Assembly: GCA_024742455.1 (NCBI GenBank)
Contig: JANSYL010000015.1
Location: 1 to 38,887, forward strand
Direction of reading: 5' to 3'
Length of the DNA stretch: 38,887 nucleotides
Source: Paracoccaceae bacterium
GTDB lineage: Bacteria > Pseudomonadota > Alphaproteobacteria > Rhodobacterales > Rhodobacteraceae
A model generated the notes under the pieces. That model saw nothing but the letters and a program-made list of their open reading frames with translations. It was not told the origin of the DNA and did no database searches. Of this stretch, positions 6,430-15,830 are shown piece by piece (positions within the stretch are counted from its first letter, which is position 1; every line of letters starts with the position of its first letter). A program made the translations under genes and the position numbers.

Positions 6430-8516
6430 GGTGCCTCCGATCCCGGGCGGTAAAGGTCGAGCGTGCCGTCCCCGAGGGCGCGCACATGGCGGGACGACGG
6501 GACAATCGCGGTGGTTTCGGCCTCGGTCACCAGCGCGGGGCCGGGTGCATCGGTGCCGGGTGACAGCGCGGCGCGGGCATGCACCGTTGCGTCCACGGGT
6601 TTGGCGGTGCTGCTGTCGAACAGGCGGCGGATGGCTTGCGCCTCGGGTGCCGGACGTGCCCGGGCCTCGGCTGCGCGCACCGGGGCGGGGCGTTCGGTGG
6701 CCGCGTTGACCGCCCATACCGTCGCCTCCACCGGCAGCCCCGCAACGGTGCGCGAAAACAGCTTGGCGTATTCCGCTTCGAACAAGGCAAGGATCGCGTC
6801 CGCGTCGGGGTCCTGCGCCAGCGCCTTGGGCAGAGCGACGGGAATCTCCCACCCCTGGCCGGCATAGCGCATGTAGACCTTGTGTTCGGTCAGGACCGCG
6901 TCGTCGGGGGCGCAGGTGCGCACGAACCCTTCCGCCTCGGTCCTGAGATCGGCGAAAAGGGCACGGATGGCGGCCCCGTCGAAATCCGTCATCCGCATGA
7001 AGACCGACCGCGTCGCCTCGAAACTGAAGGGGGCGCGCAGGAAACCGATGGCCGAGCCGACGCCCGCACCCTGCGGCACGAGGCAACGGTCGATCCCCAG
7101 TTTCTCGCATAGCCGTGCGGCATGCAGGGGGGCGGCGCCACCAAAGGCGATCATGGTGTAGTCCGCCAGATCCTCGCCGTTCTCGACCGCATGAACCCGG
7201 GCGGCATTGGCCATGTTCTCATCAACCACTTCGGCCACGCCCCAGGCGGCCTCCTCCGCCGACATGTTGAGCGTGTCGCCGACATGCGCCGCAAGCGCGG
7301 CCTCTGACGCATCCGGCGACAGGGCGATAGACCCGCCCGCAAAATCATCTGGGTCGAGCTTGCCCAGGATCAGGTCGGCATCGGTCACGGCGGGCCGATC
7401 GCCGCCGCGCCCGTAGCAGGCGGGCCCCGGTTCGGATCCGGCGCTCTCCGGCCCCACGCGGATCTGTCGCAATGCGTCGACATGCGCCAGCGACCCGCCG
7501 CCCGCGCCGATTTCCACCATGTCGATCACCGGGATCGAGATCGGCATGCCCGAGCCTTTCTTGAACCGGTAGGACCGCGCCACCTCGAACACGCGGGCGG
7601 TTTTCGGGGTCTGGTCCTTGATCAGGCAGATCTTCGCGGTGGTGCCACCCATGTCGAAGCTCAGCACGCGGTCCAGCCCATGCCGTGCCGCGATATCGGC
7701 GGCGAAGATCGCGCCGCCAGCTGGCCCGGATTCCACCAGCCGGACTGGGAATTCCGCAGCGCTTTCCAGCGACATGATCCCGCCACCCGAATGCATCAGG
7801 AAGATCGGGCAATCCGCGCCGGCCTCGGCCAGCCGGTCCCGCAAACGGCCGAGATAGGAGGCCATAAGCGGCTTGATATAGGCGTTGGCAATGGTGGTGT
7901 TGAAACGTTCGTATTCCCGCATCTGCGGCGAGACCTCGGAACTGAGCGAGACCGCGACGCCGGGCAGATGGTCGGCCAGAACCTCGGCCACCATCCGTTC
8001 ATGGGCGGCATTGGCGTAGGCATGCAGCAGGCCGATGGCGACGCTTTCGTATTCCGCGGCCTTCAGAGTCTCGGCCAGCACCACGACCTCGGCCCGGTCG
8101 AGGGGGATCAGAACCTCGCCCCGTGCATCGACCCGTTCCGCCACCGTGTAGCGCCGGTTCCGGGGCAACAGCGGATCGGGCAGGCGCAGGTTCAGGTCAT
8201 ACTGCTCGAACCGGCTTTCTGTCCGCATCTCGATCACGTCGCGGAAGCCTTGCGTGGTGATCAGCGCCGTCCTGGCCCCGCGCCGTTCGATCAGCGCATT
8301 TGTGGCCAGCGTCGTGCCATGGATGATCTGGGTGATCGCACGAGGATTGATCCCGGCCTTGGCGCAGACTTGTCCCATCCCATCGATGATCGCGTTTTCC
8401 GGCGCGGCATAGGTCGTCAGCACCTTGGTCGAGGCCTGCCCGCCCGGACCCTCGAGCACGACATCGGTGAAGGTGCCGCCGATATCGACCCCCAACCGCC
8501 ACGCCTTTGCCGCCAT
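6426..8516 (-). CDS. hyuA: Hydantoinase A/oxoprolinase family subunit (ATPase)
   Basis: A 696-aa HyuA-type subunit with actin-like ATPase motifs: LGVDIGGTFTDVVLE at the N-terminus and LSFDMGGTTAKICLI near residue 285. Also present are GTTLATNALIERRG, PVRLVESGPAGGAIFA, EIGAGGGSLAHVD and FGGAAPLHAARL, all hallmarks of N-methylhydantoinase A/5-oxoprolinase. It would phosphorylate the ring carbonyl using ATP. It is the first gene of the hyuA-hyuB-oxidase-dehydrogenase operon. The 71-bp gap to the gene upstream shows no clear promoter motif; I checked a sigma54-like TTGGCAC but the -12 element is missing. No transporter gene for the substrate lies in the operon. Confidence 0.92.
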   Translation of the reverse strand: MAAKAWRLGVDIGGTFTDVVLEGPGGQASTKVLTTYAAPENAIIDGMGQVCAKAGINPRAITQIIHGTTLATNALIERRGARTALITTQGFRDVIEMRTESRFEQYDLNLRLPDPLLPRNRRYTVAERVDARGEVLIPLDRAEVVVLAETLKAAEYESVAIGLLHAYANAAHERMVAEVLADHLPGVAVSLSSEVSPQMREYERFNTTIANAYIKPLMASYLGRLRDRLAEAGADCPIFLMHSGGGIMSLESAAEFPVRLVESGPAGGAIFAADIAARHGLDRVLSFDMGGTTAKICLIKDQTPKTARVFEVARSYRFKKGSGMPISIPVIDMVEIGAGGGSLAHVDALRQIRVGPESAGSEPGPACYGRGGDRPAVTDADLILGKLDPDDFAGGSIALSPDASEAALAAHVGDTLNMSAEEAAWGVAEVVDENMANAARVHAVENGEDLADYTMIAFGGAAPLHAARLCEKLGIDRCLVPQGAGVGSAIGFLRAPFSFEATRSVFMRMTDFDGAAIRALFADLRTEAEGFVRTCAPDDAVLTEHKVYMRYAGQGWEIPVALPKALAQDPDADAILALFEAEYAKLFSRTVAGLPVEATVWAVNAATERPAPVRAAEARARPAPEAQAIRRLFDSSTAKPVDATVHARAALSPGTDAPGPALVTEAETTAIVPSSRHVRALGDGTLDLYRPGSEAP

Positions 8517-8587
8517 GATGCACCGCCCCGTCTGCCTGCGCCGACGATGGCGAATTCCGGCAGGGGTGCCAAGCCCCCCGCCGACAC

Positions 8588-9289
8588 TCAGATCATCCGG
8601 ATCACGTCCTTGTCGATGGCAAGCACATAGCCGCGCCGCGCGATGTTTTTCACCAGCAGTTCCGACACGATCTGGTTGCCAAGGCTGTCGCGCAACCGCT
8701 TGATCCGGGTGGCACCGGCGGCCTCATCGGCATCCGCCGAAGACTTGCCGGACACCATCGCCTCGATCTCGGCGCCGCTCAGCACCTCGTCATCCATCCG
8801 CGCCTCGACCAGAACGCTCAGCGTTTCCATCGCGGCATCGGTCAGCTTGAATTCAAGGTTGTTGATCAGAACCACCCGTTCCTCACGGCTGAGGATCAGT
8901 GAAGACACGGTAATGCCGGACCGTTCGATTTCCCCCATCCGGCGGTTCAGCCCGACGATGGTGGTCAGGAACACGAGGCAGGCGATCATCAGGGCGGTGG
9001 CAAAGACCATCAGCACGAAGATCACGGTGCGGTAGCTGGCCAGAACGGCGGAAAACTCCGTCCCCGACTGGGCGAGGATTTCCAGCATCCGCGTGGCATC
9101 GGGGTTTCGGATATCGCCTTCGACGAACAGGTCCTGGATCGCCTGGTTGAAGGCATCCGCGTCGGGCAGGTTCATGAACAACAGGATCGCCGTGCCCACA
9201 AGGATCGCGACGATCGCCCCGATCCCCAGTTGCACGATCCGCGTCCCCGCCGCGCGGGTGTCAGAAACGGAGGAAGAAGTCCCCGGCAT
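8588..9289 (-). CDS. Membrane-anchored winged-helix (OmpR-type) putative regulator
   Basis: A 233-aa protein with two membrane segments (about residues 19-40 and 87-113) and a ~46-residue loop between them. The cytoplasmic C-terminal part (about 128-233) reads like an OmpR/PhoB winged helix: ITVSSLILSREERVVLINN, then FKLTDAAMETLSVLVEA, EVLSGAEIEAMV, ATRIKRLRDSLGNQ and a final ARRGYVLAI matching the vRGvGYrl wing. No receiver or kinase domain is present. This is ToxR/CadC-like in concept, but with the DNA-binding domain after rather than before the membrane segments. It overlaps the upstream small secreted gene by 29 nt, so the two are probably co-expressed. It lies just upstream of hyuA. DNA binding is inferred from the pattern. 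Confidence 0.7.
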   Translation of the reverse strand: MPGTSSSVSDTRAAGTRIVQLGIGAIVAILVGTAILLFMNLPDADAFNQAIQDLFVEGDIRNPDATRMLEILAQSGTEFSAVLASYRTVIFVLMVFATALMIACLVFLTTIVGLNRRMGEIERSGITVSSLILSREERVVLINNLEFKLTDAAMETLSVLVEARMDDEVLSGAEIEAMVSGKSSADADEAAGATRIKRLRDSLGNQIVSELLVKNIARRGYVLAIDKDVIRMI

Positions 9290-9554
9290 CGGCTCTCCTT
9301 GCGGCGAGCCCGGCTTGGTCGAAAACCGAGATCACCTGCAGCAATTCCCACCCGTCCGCGCCGATCCGTTCTGCGATCACCGGCGCGGCGGCGGCGACCG
9401 AACAGGCGGCGTCGGGCAGTTCGATCACACCGTAATGCAGCCTGAGCGGGTTATCCATCGTCGCGCGGTAATCGGCATAGCACGCCGCAAGCGCAGGGCC
9501 TGCGGCAAGCGCGAAAGCGGCGGCAAGGGTCAGACGGGCAATGGGGCGTGACAT
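9261..9554 (-). CDS. Small secreted protein, function unknown
   Basis: A 97-aa protein with a clear signal peptide (SRPIARLTLAAAFALAAGPA, cleavage near ALA-AC) and a ~73-residue mature part containing two Cys (ACYADYR and DAACSVAAA) and the segment GADGWELLQVISVFD. Two Cys suggest one periplasmic disulfide. I do not recognise a named family. Its 3' end overlaps the start of the membrane winged-helix gene by 29 nt, which suggests it could supply or modulate a periplasmic signal for that regulator (inference only). Confidence 0.65.
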   Translation of the reverse strand: MSRPIARLTLAAAFALAAGPALAACYADYRATMDNPLRLHYGVIELPDAACSVAAAAPVIAERIGADGWELLQVISVFDQAGLAARRADAGDFFLRF

Positions 9555-9662
9555 AGCGGGGCTCGATCATTGGGTCGGCCTGCAAACCGGCCTTGCCGTC
9601 GGATATCGCATGGGCGGGGCCGGTCATTCAATGACTGCGGGGTCGGGCGGTCCTGCTATCGG

Positions 9663-9680
9663 ATAACGCCCCCGCGTTAT
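9663..9680. promoter_or_regulatory. Palindrome in a divergent intergenic region
   Basis: ATAACGC-cccc-GCGTTAT is a perfect 7-bp inverted repeat in the 211-bp gap between two divergent secreted-protein genes (9554 minus, 9766 plus). It could be an operator. It is unlikely to be a terminator because no gene ends here. A second short palindrome, GTCAT-tca-ATGAC, lies nearby at about 9624-9636. Nothing else is evident in the gap. Confidence 0.3.
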
Positions 9681-9765
9681 TGAGCGGCGTTGCCCACCGG
9701 CGCGAAGGTTCGGTCATCCCGGCGCATTCCGCGTCACCCGAGACCGCAACCGAAAGGACCCAACC

Positions 9766-10221
9766 ATGTTCGCATCCCTCGGCAAGACCCTGACCGCCGG
9801 TGCCCTTGCGCTGGCCATCGCCATCACCAGCCTCGGCGCCTCCACGACGCCCGCGCGCGCCGACAACGACGAGGCCGCTGCCATTCTCGGTGGCCTGATC
9901 GCCCTTTACGCCATCAGCCGCGTGATCCAGCACAACCAGGGCAACGACTCTGGTACGCAGGTCCATCGGCCGCCGGTGGCGCATCAGCCGCCCGTGATCC
10001 ACCCGCAGCCGCAGCGCCGGGTCTTGCCCGCCGATTGCCGCCGGGTGTTCCCGACCGCCAATGGCCGCTTCGTCGGCTACAATGTGCGCTGCACCCAGAA
10101 CCGCGTCGCCCGCCCGAACCGTCTGCCCGACCAGTGCATCCGCCAGGTCCGCACCGAACGCGGCATCCGCAATTTCTATGGCCAGCGCTGCATGATCCGG
10201 AACGGTTGGGTCCGCGCATGA
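9766..10221 (+). CDS. Small secreted Cys-containing protein, function unknown
   Basis: A 151-aa protein with a signal peptide ([20 protein letters not shown], cleavage after TTPARA near residue 32), a short hydrophobic stretch ([18 protein letters not shown]), a Pro/His-rich linker ([18 protein letters not shown]) and a basic C-terminal domain with four Cys ([27 protein letters not shown]) that may form two disulfides. The ATG follows GAAAGGACCCAACC, a reasonable ribosome site. Proteins of this layout are common as hypotheticals in Rhodobacteraceae; no function can be assigned. It is followed by a strong terminator, so it is a monocistronic unit. Confidence 0.75.
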   Translation: MFASLGKTLTAGALALAIAITSLGASTTPARADNDEAAAILGGLIALYAISRVIQHNQGNDSGTQVHRPPVAHQPPVIHPQPQRRVLPADCRRVFPTANGRFVGYNVRCTQNRVARPNRLPDQCIRQVRTERGIRNFYGQRCMIRNGWVRA

Positions 10222-10258
10222 TGTGACCGACTTTCGAGCAGCCGCCCGAACGGGCGCG

Positions 10259-10290
10259 CGGCGGTCCGGGTCAACCGGGCTGCCGTTTTT
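10259..10290 (+). terminator. Rho-independent terminator
   Basis: An 11-bp stem with two G-U pairs (10259-10269 with 10275-10285), a 5-nt loop GTCAA and TTTTT at 10286-10290. It ends the transcript of the small secreted protein and lies before the ribosome site of rnhB, which argues that rnhB starts at 10319 and not further upstream. Confidence 0.8.
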
Positions 10291-10318
10291 CTTGACGGGG
10301 CACAGCCCGGGGGGACAG

Positions 10319-10945
10319 ATGGCCGCCATGCCCGTTCCTGGCTTCGATATCGAAAATGGCTGTCCCGGCCCTGTTGCCGGCGTTGATGAGGCGGGCCGTG
10401 GCCCCTTGGCAGGCCCTGTTGCAGCGGCGGCGGTGATCCTCGATCCCGCGGCGGTGCCCCCGGGGCTGAATGATTCCAAGAAACTGACAGCCGCGCGCCG
10501 GGCCGCCCTTTTCGAGGCGATAGAGGCTTCGGCGCAGGTCAGCCTCGCCTGGGCCAGCGTCGAGGAGATCGACCGGCTCAACATCCGTGCGGCCTCGCTT
10601 CTGGCGATGCGCCGGGCGGTCGACGGTCTCCGCCTGCGCCCCGCGCATGTGCTGATCGACGGCAACGCCCTGCCCGACGGGCTGCCCTGTCCGGCCACCG
10701 CCGTTGTGAAGGGCGACGCCCTGTCGCTGTCGATCGCCGCCGCTTCGATCATCGCGAAGGTCGCACGGGACAGGCTGATGGCAGAGCTTGCGAGAAAACA
10801 TCCCGGCTATGGGTGGGAGGCCAACCAGGGCTATCCAACGCAGGCCCATCGCGATGCGCTACAACATCTTGGGCTGACGCCGCACCATAGACGGTCTTTC
10901 GCGCCGGTCTACAACATCTTGCGGGCAAAAACGGCGCAACACACT

Positions 10946-10960
<15 letters not shown>
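10319..10960 (+). CDS. rnhB: Ribonuclease HII
   Basis: A 213-aa enzyme that removes RNA from RNA-DNA hybrids and incises at single ribonucleotides in DNA. Signatures are [15 protein letters not shown] (catalytic Asp23, Glu24), LNDSKKL, VLIDGN (Asp114), KGD (Asp133), [12 protein letters not shown] and the C-terminal HHRRSFAPV. The start at ATG 10319 follows GGGGGGAC. ATG 10328, nine bases on, is an alternative. An in-frame extension back to 10223 would run through the terminator at 10259-10290 and is not favoured. It is followed by ccrM on the same strand after 80 bp. Confidence 0.95.
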
Positions 10961-12141
<1,181 letters not shown>

Positions 12142-12193
12142 CCGTCCGAGTTTCCTGGAGTGTCGCTCTCCTCCAAGAGCCCCCGACCTTTCG

Positions 12194-12226
12194 CCCCCGC
12201 CGCCCCCAAGCCGGCGGGGGTTTTTT
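12194..12226 (+). terminator. Rho-independent terminator after ccrM
   Basis: A 9-bp GC stem (CCCCCGCCG at 12194-12202 with CGGCGGGGG at 12212-12220), a 9-nt loop and TTTTTT at 12221-12226. It lies 53 bp after the ccrM stop. Confidence 0.9.
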
Positions 12227-12274
12227 CTTGGATCGCGCACGGGGCTGCCTATCTCTGGCGGGGAGGTACCCATC

Positions 12275-12910
12275 ATGAGACTGACCGTTATCGGCGCAAG
12301 CAAGGGCATCGGGCTGGAAACCGTGAAATACGGGGTGGAGCGGGGCCACGTCATCCGCGCCGTCGCCCGGTCTGCGGACAAGATCGCGCTGGACGCGCCC
12401 AACCTGGAAAAAATGGTAGGCGACGCGACCGACCCGCAGGACCTTCAAAAGGCTATCGACGGCGCCGAGGCGGTGATCCTGACACTGGGCGTGCCGCGCG
12501 ATATCCGCGTGTTGAAATTCACCACGCTTTTCTCTGCCGCCACCCAGGCCCTGATCCCGGCGATGGAGGCGGCGGGGATCAGACGCCTGATCGCGGTCAC
12601 GGGCTTCGGCGCGGGCGAAAGCTATGACTGGCTGTCCTCGGTCGAGAAACTGGGCCGCAACGTGTTTCTGGGCCGGGCCTATGCCGACAAGGCGATCCAG
12701 GAGGACCTGATCAAGGGGTCCTCGCTCGACTGGACCATTGCCCGCCCCGGTATCCTGACCAACACCGCCCGAACCGGGAAATACCAGGTTCTGGTCGAAC
12801 CCGACACCTGGCGGCAGGGCCTTATCAGCCGCGCCGATGTGGGCCATTACCTGATCACGGCAGCCGAGACCGGCAGCCATATCCACAAGACCCCCGCAAT
12901 CCAGCGCTGA
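12275..12910 (+). CDS. NAD(P)-binding Rossmann protein (NmrA/atypical SDR-like)
   Basis: A 211-aa protein beginning RLTVIGASKGIGLETVKYG, a nucleotide-binding Rossmann motif, followed by GDATDPQDL, AVILTLGV, LIAVTGFGAGES and WTIARPGILTN. This pattern belongs to atypical short-chain dehydrogenases that bind NAD(P)H without a full Ser-Tyr-Lys set (NmrA or flavin-reductase-like). The ATG has GGGAGG about 7 nt upstream. It stands alone between the ccrM terminator and a convergent alkB gene. The substrate is unknown, and it may be a redox sensor rather than an enzyme. Confidence 0.8.
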   Translation: MRLTVIGASKGIGLETVKYGVERGHVIRAVARSADKIALDAPNLEKMVGDATDPQDLQKAIDGAEAVILTLGVPRDIRVLKFTTLFSAATQALIPAMEAAGIRRLIAVTGFGAGESYDWLSSVEKLGRNVFLGRAYADKAIQEDLIKGSSLDWTIARPGILTNTARTGKYQVLVEPDTWRQGLISRADVGHYLITAAETGSHIHKTPAIQR

Positions 12911-12930
12911 TCCCCTCTTTGCTTTGACAA

Positions 12931-12970
12931 ATACCTCGGGGGAAGGCCGAAGGCCGGGGGCAGAGCCCCC
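12931..12970. terminator. Convergent-gene hairpin block
   Basis: The 59 bp between the SDR stop and the alkB stop contain GGCC-GAA-GGCC (12945-12955; a UUCG-loop hairpin on the minus strand) and GGGGG-CAGAG-CCCCC (12956-12970). Similar hairpin-rich strings at gene ends are common in Rhodobacteraceae. It probably acts as a two-way terminator. No T-run is present, so it is not a canonical one. Confidence 0.5.
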
Positions 12971-14103
12971 TAGCGCGGCGCGGGGTTGAGCGCCTTGTTG
13001 TAGGGGTGCCAGTCCTCGATATCGGGATAATACTGCTGCCGCCACGCCCTGACCCGGGGGTTCATGATCTTCTTCCACAAGGGCGGGATCATCGCGGCCG
13101 CCGTCATCACCGGATAGCCTGCGGGCAGTTGAGGGGCTTCATCTTCCCCGTAGTTCTGCAGCAAGGGGAACCGCCGGTCCGGCTTGTAGTGGTGGTCGGA
13201 ATGGCGCTGCAGGTTGATCAGAAGCCAGTTCGACGCCCTGTGCGCGGCGTTCCAGGAATGGCGCGGCTGGACATGTTCGTATTTGCCGTCACCCAGATGC
13301 CGCCGGGTCAGCCCGTAATGTTCGACGTAATTGGTCAGCTCCAGCTGCCAGATCGCGGTGAAGGCCTGCACGGCGAACAGCGCGACCCCGGCCCAGCCGC
13401 CCAGCAGGAAGGCCAGCAGCAGCAACGCCCCTTGCAGCCCCGCGTATTTCCAGAACGGGTTCCCGAAATCCCACCACGGCTTTCCCTTGCGGGCCAGCAT
13501 CGCGGCCTCGGCCTTGAAGGATGACACGAGGCTCTGGCGCAGCACGCGCGGAAAGAACCGGTGAAAGCCCTCGTTGTAACGCGCCGTCACCGGGTCCTTG
13601 CCCGTGCCGACATAACGGTGGTGGACCAGCAGGTGTTCCGACCGGAAATGGCAATAGAGGACCGAAGCCATCAGCAGATCGCCCATCCCGCGTTCCAGTT
13701 TGGATTTCTGGTGCATCAGCTCATGGGCATAGGTGATGCCGATCGTCCCCGACAGGATGCCGACACCCATGAACAAGCCCACCAGTTCGATCCCGCTCAG
13801 ATGCGGGGCGCGGGTGGCGTAGAAGATCAGGCTAAAGATCGCCGCTGCCTGCAGCGGGAACCAGATCAGCGTGACGAAACGATACCAGAACAGGTCATCG
13901 TCCCCGGTTTCCGGGTCCGCGTTTTCGGTGTTCAGGCCGATCGCCGCGTCTAGCATCGAAAACAGCCACCAGGTCGACAAGGGCAGGATCAAAAGCCACC
14001 AACCGCCCACTGTCGCCACCCAGAAGATCAGCGGGACCAACAGAAGCGACATCCAGAACGGCACGGCGCTTTGCCATTTCGCCAATTGCGCGGCGGGGAT
14101 CAT
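12970..14103 (-). CDS. alkB: AlkB-type membrane di-iron alkane monooxygenase
   Basis: A 377-aa integral membrane hydroxylase with about six hydrophobic segments. All conserved His boxes are present: HELMHQ, HLLVHHRYVGTG and LQRHSDHHYKPD, plus NYVEHYGL, which binds the di-iron centre. The family inserts oxygen at the terminal carbon of medium or long n-alkanes and needs rubredoxin and rubredoxin reductase, neither of which is in this window. The start at ATG 14103 has AGGAGG 9 nt upstream; an in-frame extension upstream reads into mutY and is not supported. It lies 55 bp downstream of mutY on the same strand, possibly co-transcribed. Related xylene or fatty-acid hydroxylases are less likely given the LQRHSDHH box. 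Confidence 0.92.
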   Translation of the reverse strand: MIPAAQLAKWQSAVPFWMSLLLVPLIFWVATVGGWWLLILPLSTWWLFSMLDAAIGLNTENADPETGDDDLFWYRFVTLIWFPLQAAAIFSLIFYATRAPHLSGIELVGLFMGVGILSGTIGITYAHELMHQKSKLERGMGDLLMASVLYCHFRSEHLLVHHRYVGTGKDPVTARYNEGFHRFFPRVLRQSLVSSFKAEAAMLARKGKPWWDFGNPFWKYAGLQGALLLLAFLLGGWAGVALFAVQAFTAIWQLELTNYVEHYGLTRRHLGDGKYEHVQPRHSWNAAHRASNWLLINLQRHSDHHYKPDRRFPLLQNYGEDEAPQLPAGYPVMTAAAMIPPLWKKIMNPRVRAWRQQYYPDIEDWHPYNKALNPAPR

Positions 14104-14158
14104 GCGGGCGGACCTCCTGTCGTTGCGTATGCAAGGATCGCCGGAACCGGGCATGTCG

Positions 14159-15220
14159 TCAATCGGGCGCACCGGTCTTCCACGCAAGGTCATAGGCCTT
14201 GCGCATGACAGTGGGTAGGTCGGAGGGCCGGAAATCGGCTTTGGCCCGGAACACGCCACGATCAGGGACCGCATCGAGGGGCAGACGGGCCACCCGCAGG
14301 CTCAGGCGCAGGTGGAAATGAGTGAAGGTATGGCGCACTTCGCCGCCCGGGTCGCGCCAGTCGGCGGCGATAGGGGGCACGGGCGCGGGTTCCTCCTCGG
14401 TCCAATCCGATCCCGGCCAGCCGAGCATGCCGCCGAGCAACCCCTTTTCGGTGCGCGTTTCCAGCAGCCAGGCACCATCGGCGCGCTGCGCGAGGTAGGC
14501 GATGCCGTACCGGATCGGTTTGGCTTTCTTCGGGGATTTGCGGGGCAGATCGGCGGCGATGCCCCGCACCCGAGCCTGACAGGACGTCCTGAGCGGGCAG
14601 ATGCCGCAGGCGGGTGATTTCGGCGTGCAGATCGTGGCGCCGAGGTCCATCACCGCCTGCGCGTGACAGCCGGGGCGCTGCCCTGGGGTCAGGGCGCCGG
14701 CACGGGCCTTCAGTTCGGGCTTGGCGGCAGGCAGCGGTGTCTCGACCGCAAACAGGCGCGCCATGACCCGTTCCACATTGCCGTCCATCACGGTGGCGGG
14801 ACGGTCGAAGGCGATCGCGGCAATGGCGGCGGCGGTGTAGGGGCCGATGCCCGGCAGAGCCAGCAACCCCGCTTCGGTGTCGGGAAAGACGCCGCCGTGC
14901 TGCTCCGCCACCACCCGGGCGCATTTCAGAAGGTTGCGGGCGCGGGCGTAGTAACCGAGCCCTGCCCAGGCGGCCATCACCTCGGCATCCTGGGCGGCGG
15001 CAAGACGACCGACCGCGGGCCAGCGCCGCGTGAAATCCAGGAAATAGGCCCGGACGGCGGCCACGGTCGTCTGCTGCAGCATGATCTCGGACAGCCAGAC
15101 GCGGTAGGGATCGGGTCGCACCCCATGGCGCAGACTGTCTGGCCCGACGCGCCACGGCAGGTCGCGGGCATGATGATCATACCAGTCCAAAAGCGTCCGG
15201 CTGAGATCGGTCGGTTGCAA
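14159..15220 (-). CDS. mutY: A/G-specific adenine DNA glycosylase
   Basis: A 353-aa base-excision repair enzyme that removes adenine mispaired with 8-oxoguanine. The helix-hairpin-helix is LPGIGPYTA (about 122-130). Catalytic residues are Glu45 (SEIMLQQT) and Asp146 (VMDGNVERV). The 4Fe-4S loop is Cys198-x6-Cys205-x2-Cys208-x5-Cys214. The C-terminal NUDIX-like 8-oxoG recognition domain follows (GMLGWPGSDW, HTFTHFHL). Length is normal. It is divergent from the DUF721 gene, an arrangement common in Alphaproteobacteria. Confidence 0.96.
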   Translation of the reverse strand: MQPTDLSRTLLDWYDHHARDLPWRVGPDSLRHGVRPDPYRVWLSEIMLQQTTVAAVRAYFLDFTRRWPAVGRLAAAQDAEVMAAWAGLGYYARARNLLKCARVVAEQHGGVFPDTEAGLLALPGIGPYTAAAIAAIAFDRPATVMDGNVERVMARLFAVETPLPAAKPELKARAGALTPGQRPGCHAQAVMDLGATICTPKSPACGICPLRTSCQARVRGIAADLPRKSPKKAKPIRYGIAYLAQRADGAWLLETRTEKGLLGGMLGWPGSDWTEEEPAPVPPIAADWRDPGGEVRHTFTHFHLRLSLRVARLPLDAVPDRGVFRAKADFRPSDLPTVMRKAYDLAWKTGAPD

Positions 15221-15300
15221 AAGCGCGCGCCCCCACGCAGAAGTTATTGGTGCGCCATGTGCGACCGCATAGATTGGCGCCGTTGACGGAAAGGCAAGAG

Positions 15301-15816
15301 ATGACGCAGACCGAAGCCCCGAAACCGCATCGCCGCCGCCGTGGGTTCGAACCCGCCGGTGCGCTGATCGCGGGCGATATCAAGGGGCCGGCCGCCAAGC
15401 GCGGGTTTGCCGATGCGCGCCTTCTGACCCATTGGGCCGAGATTATGGGCGAGGATATCGCGGCCATCGCCCGCCCGGTCAAGATCAGCCATGGCCGGGG
15501 TCTGGGCGGCACCCTTGTGGTGCTGACGACGGGCGGGCATGCCCCCGTGGTCGAAATGCAGAAGGACCGGATTATCGACCGCGCCAATGCCGCCTTCGGA
15601 TACCGCGCCGTCAGCCGGGTGCAGGTGACGCAGACCGCGCCCACGGGTTTTGCCGAGGGGCAGGTGGCGTTCCGCAGCGCCCCCGTCCGCGTGCCCGAAC
15701 CCGACCAGGCCATGCTCGACCGCGCCCGGCCCGGGCTGGACGAAATAACCGATACTGGGCTGCGCGGCGCATTGACGCGGCTGGCCCGGAACATCGCAAC
15801 ACCGCAGAAACGCTGA
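15301..15816 (+). CDS. DUF721 (DciA-like) protein
   Basis: A 171-aa DUF721 protein. It has a basic N-terminus (KPHRRRRGFEPAG), then the conserved domain: LLTHWAEIMGEDIAAIARPV, GGTLVVLTTGGHAPVVEMQ, IIDRANAAFGYRAVSRVQV. The family includes DciA, which loads the replicative helicase DnaB in many bacteria. Whether this alphaproteobacterial member does so is likely but not shown. ATG 15301 follows GGAAAGGCAAG. It is 14 bp ahead of the DsbA-like gene and divergent from mutY. Confidence 0.8.
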   Translation: MTQTEAPKPHRRRRGFEPAGALIAGDIKGPAAKRGFADARLLTHWAEIMGEDIAAIARPVKISHGRGLGGTLVVLTTGGHAPVVEMQKDRIIDRANAAFGYRAVSRVQVTQTAPTGFAEGQVAFRSAPVRVPEPDQAMLDRARPGLDEITDTGLRGALTRLARNIATPQKR

Positions 15817-15830
15817 AGGAGATCACCCAG

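Noticed and set aside
4840-6453. Long plus-strand open frame opposite hyuB
   Set aside because: A high-GC shadow frame without domains; HyuB on the minus strand is clear.
8517-8587. Possible sigma54 promoter (TTGGCAC) before hyuA
   Set aside because: The GC of the -12 element is not at the required 12-bp distance from the GG.
10223-10318. N-terminal extension of RNase HII
   Set aside because: It would run through a strong terminator and has no similarity to the family; the start at 10319 has its own ribosome site.
14104-14274. 57-residue N-terminal extension of AlkB
   Set aside because: It overlaps the end of mutY and is not hydrophobic; AGGAGG sits before the ATG at 14103.
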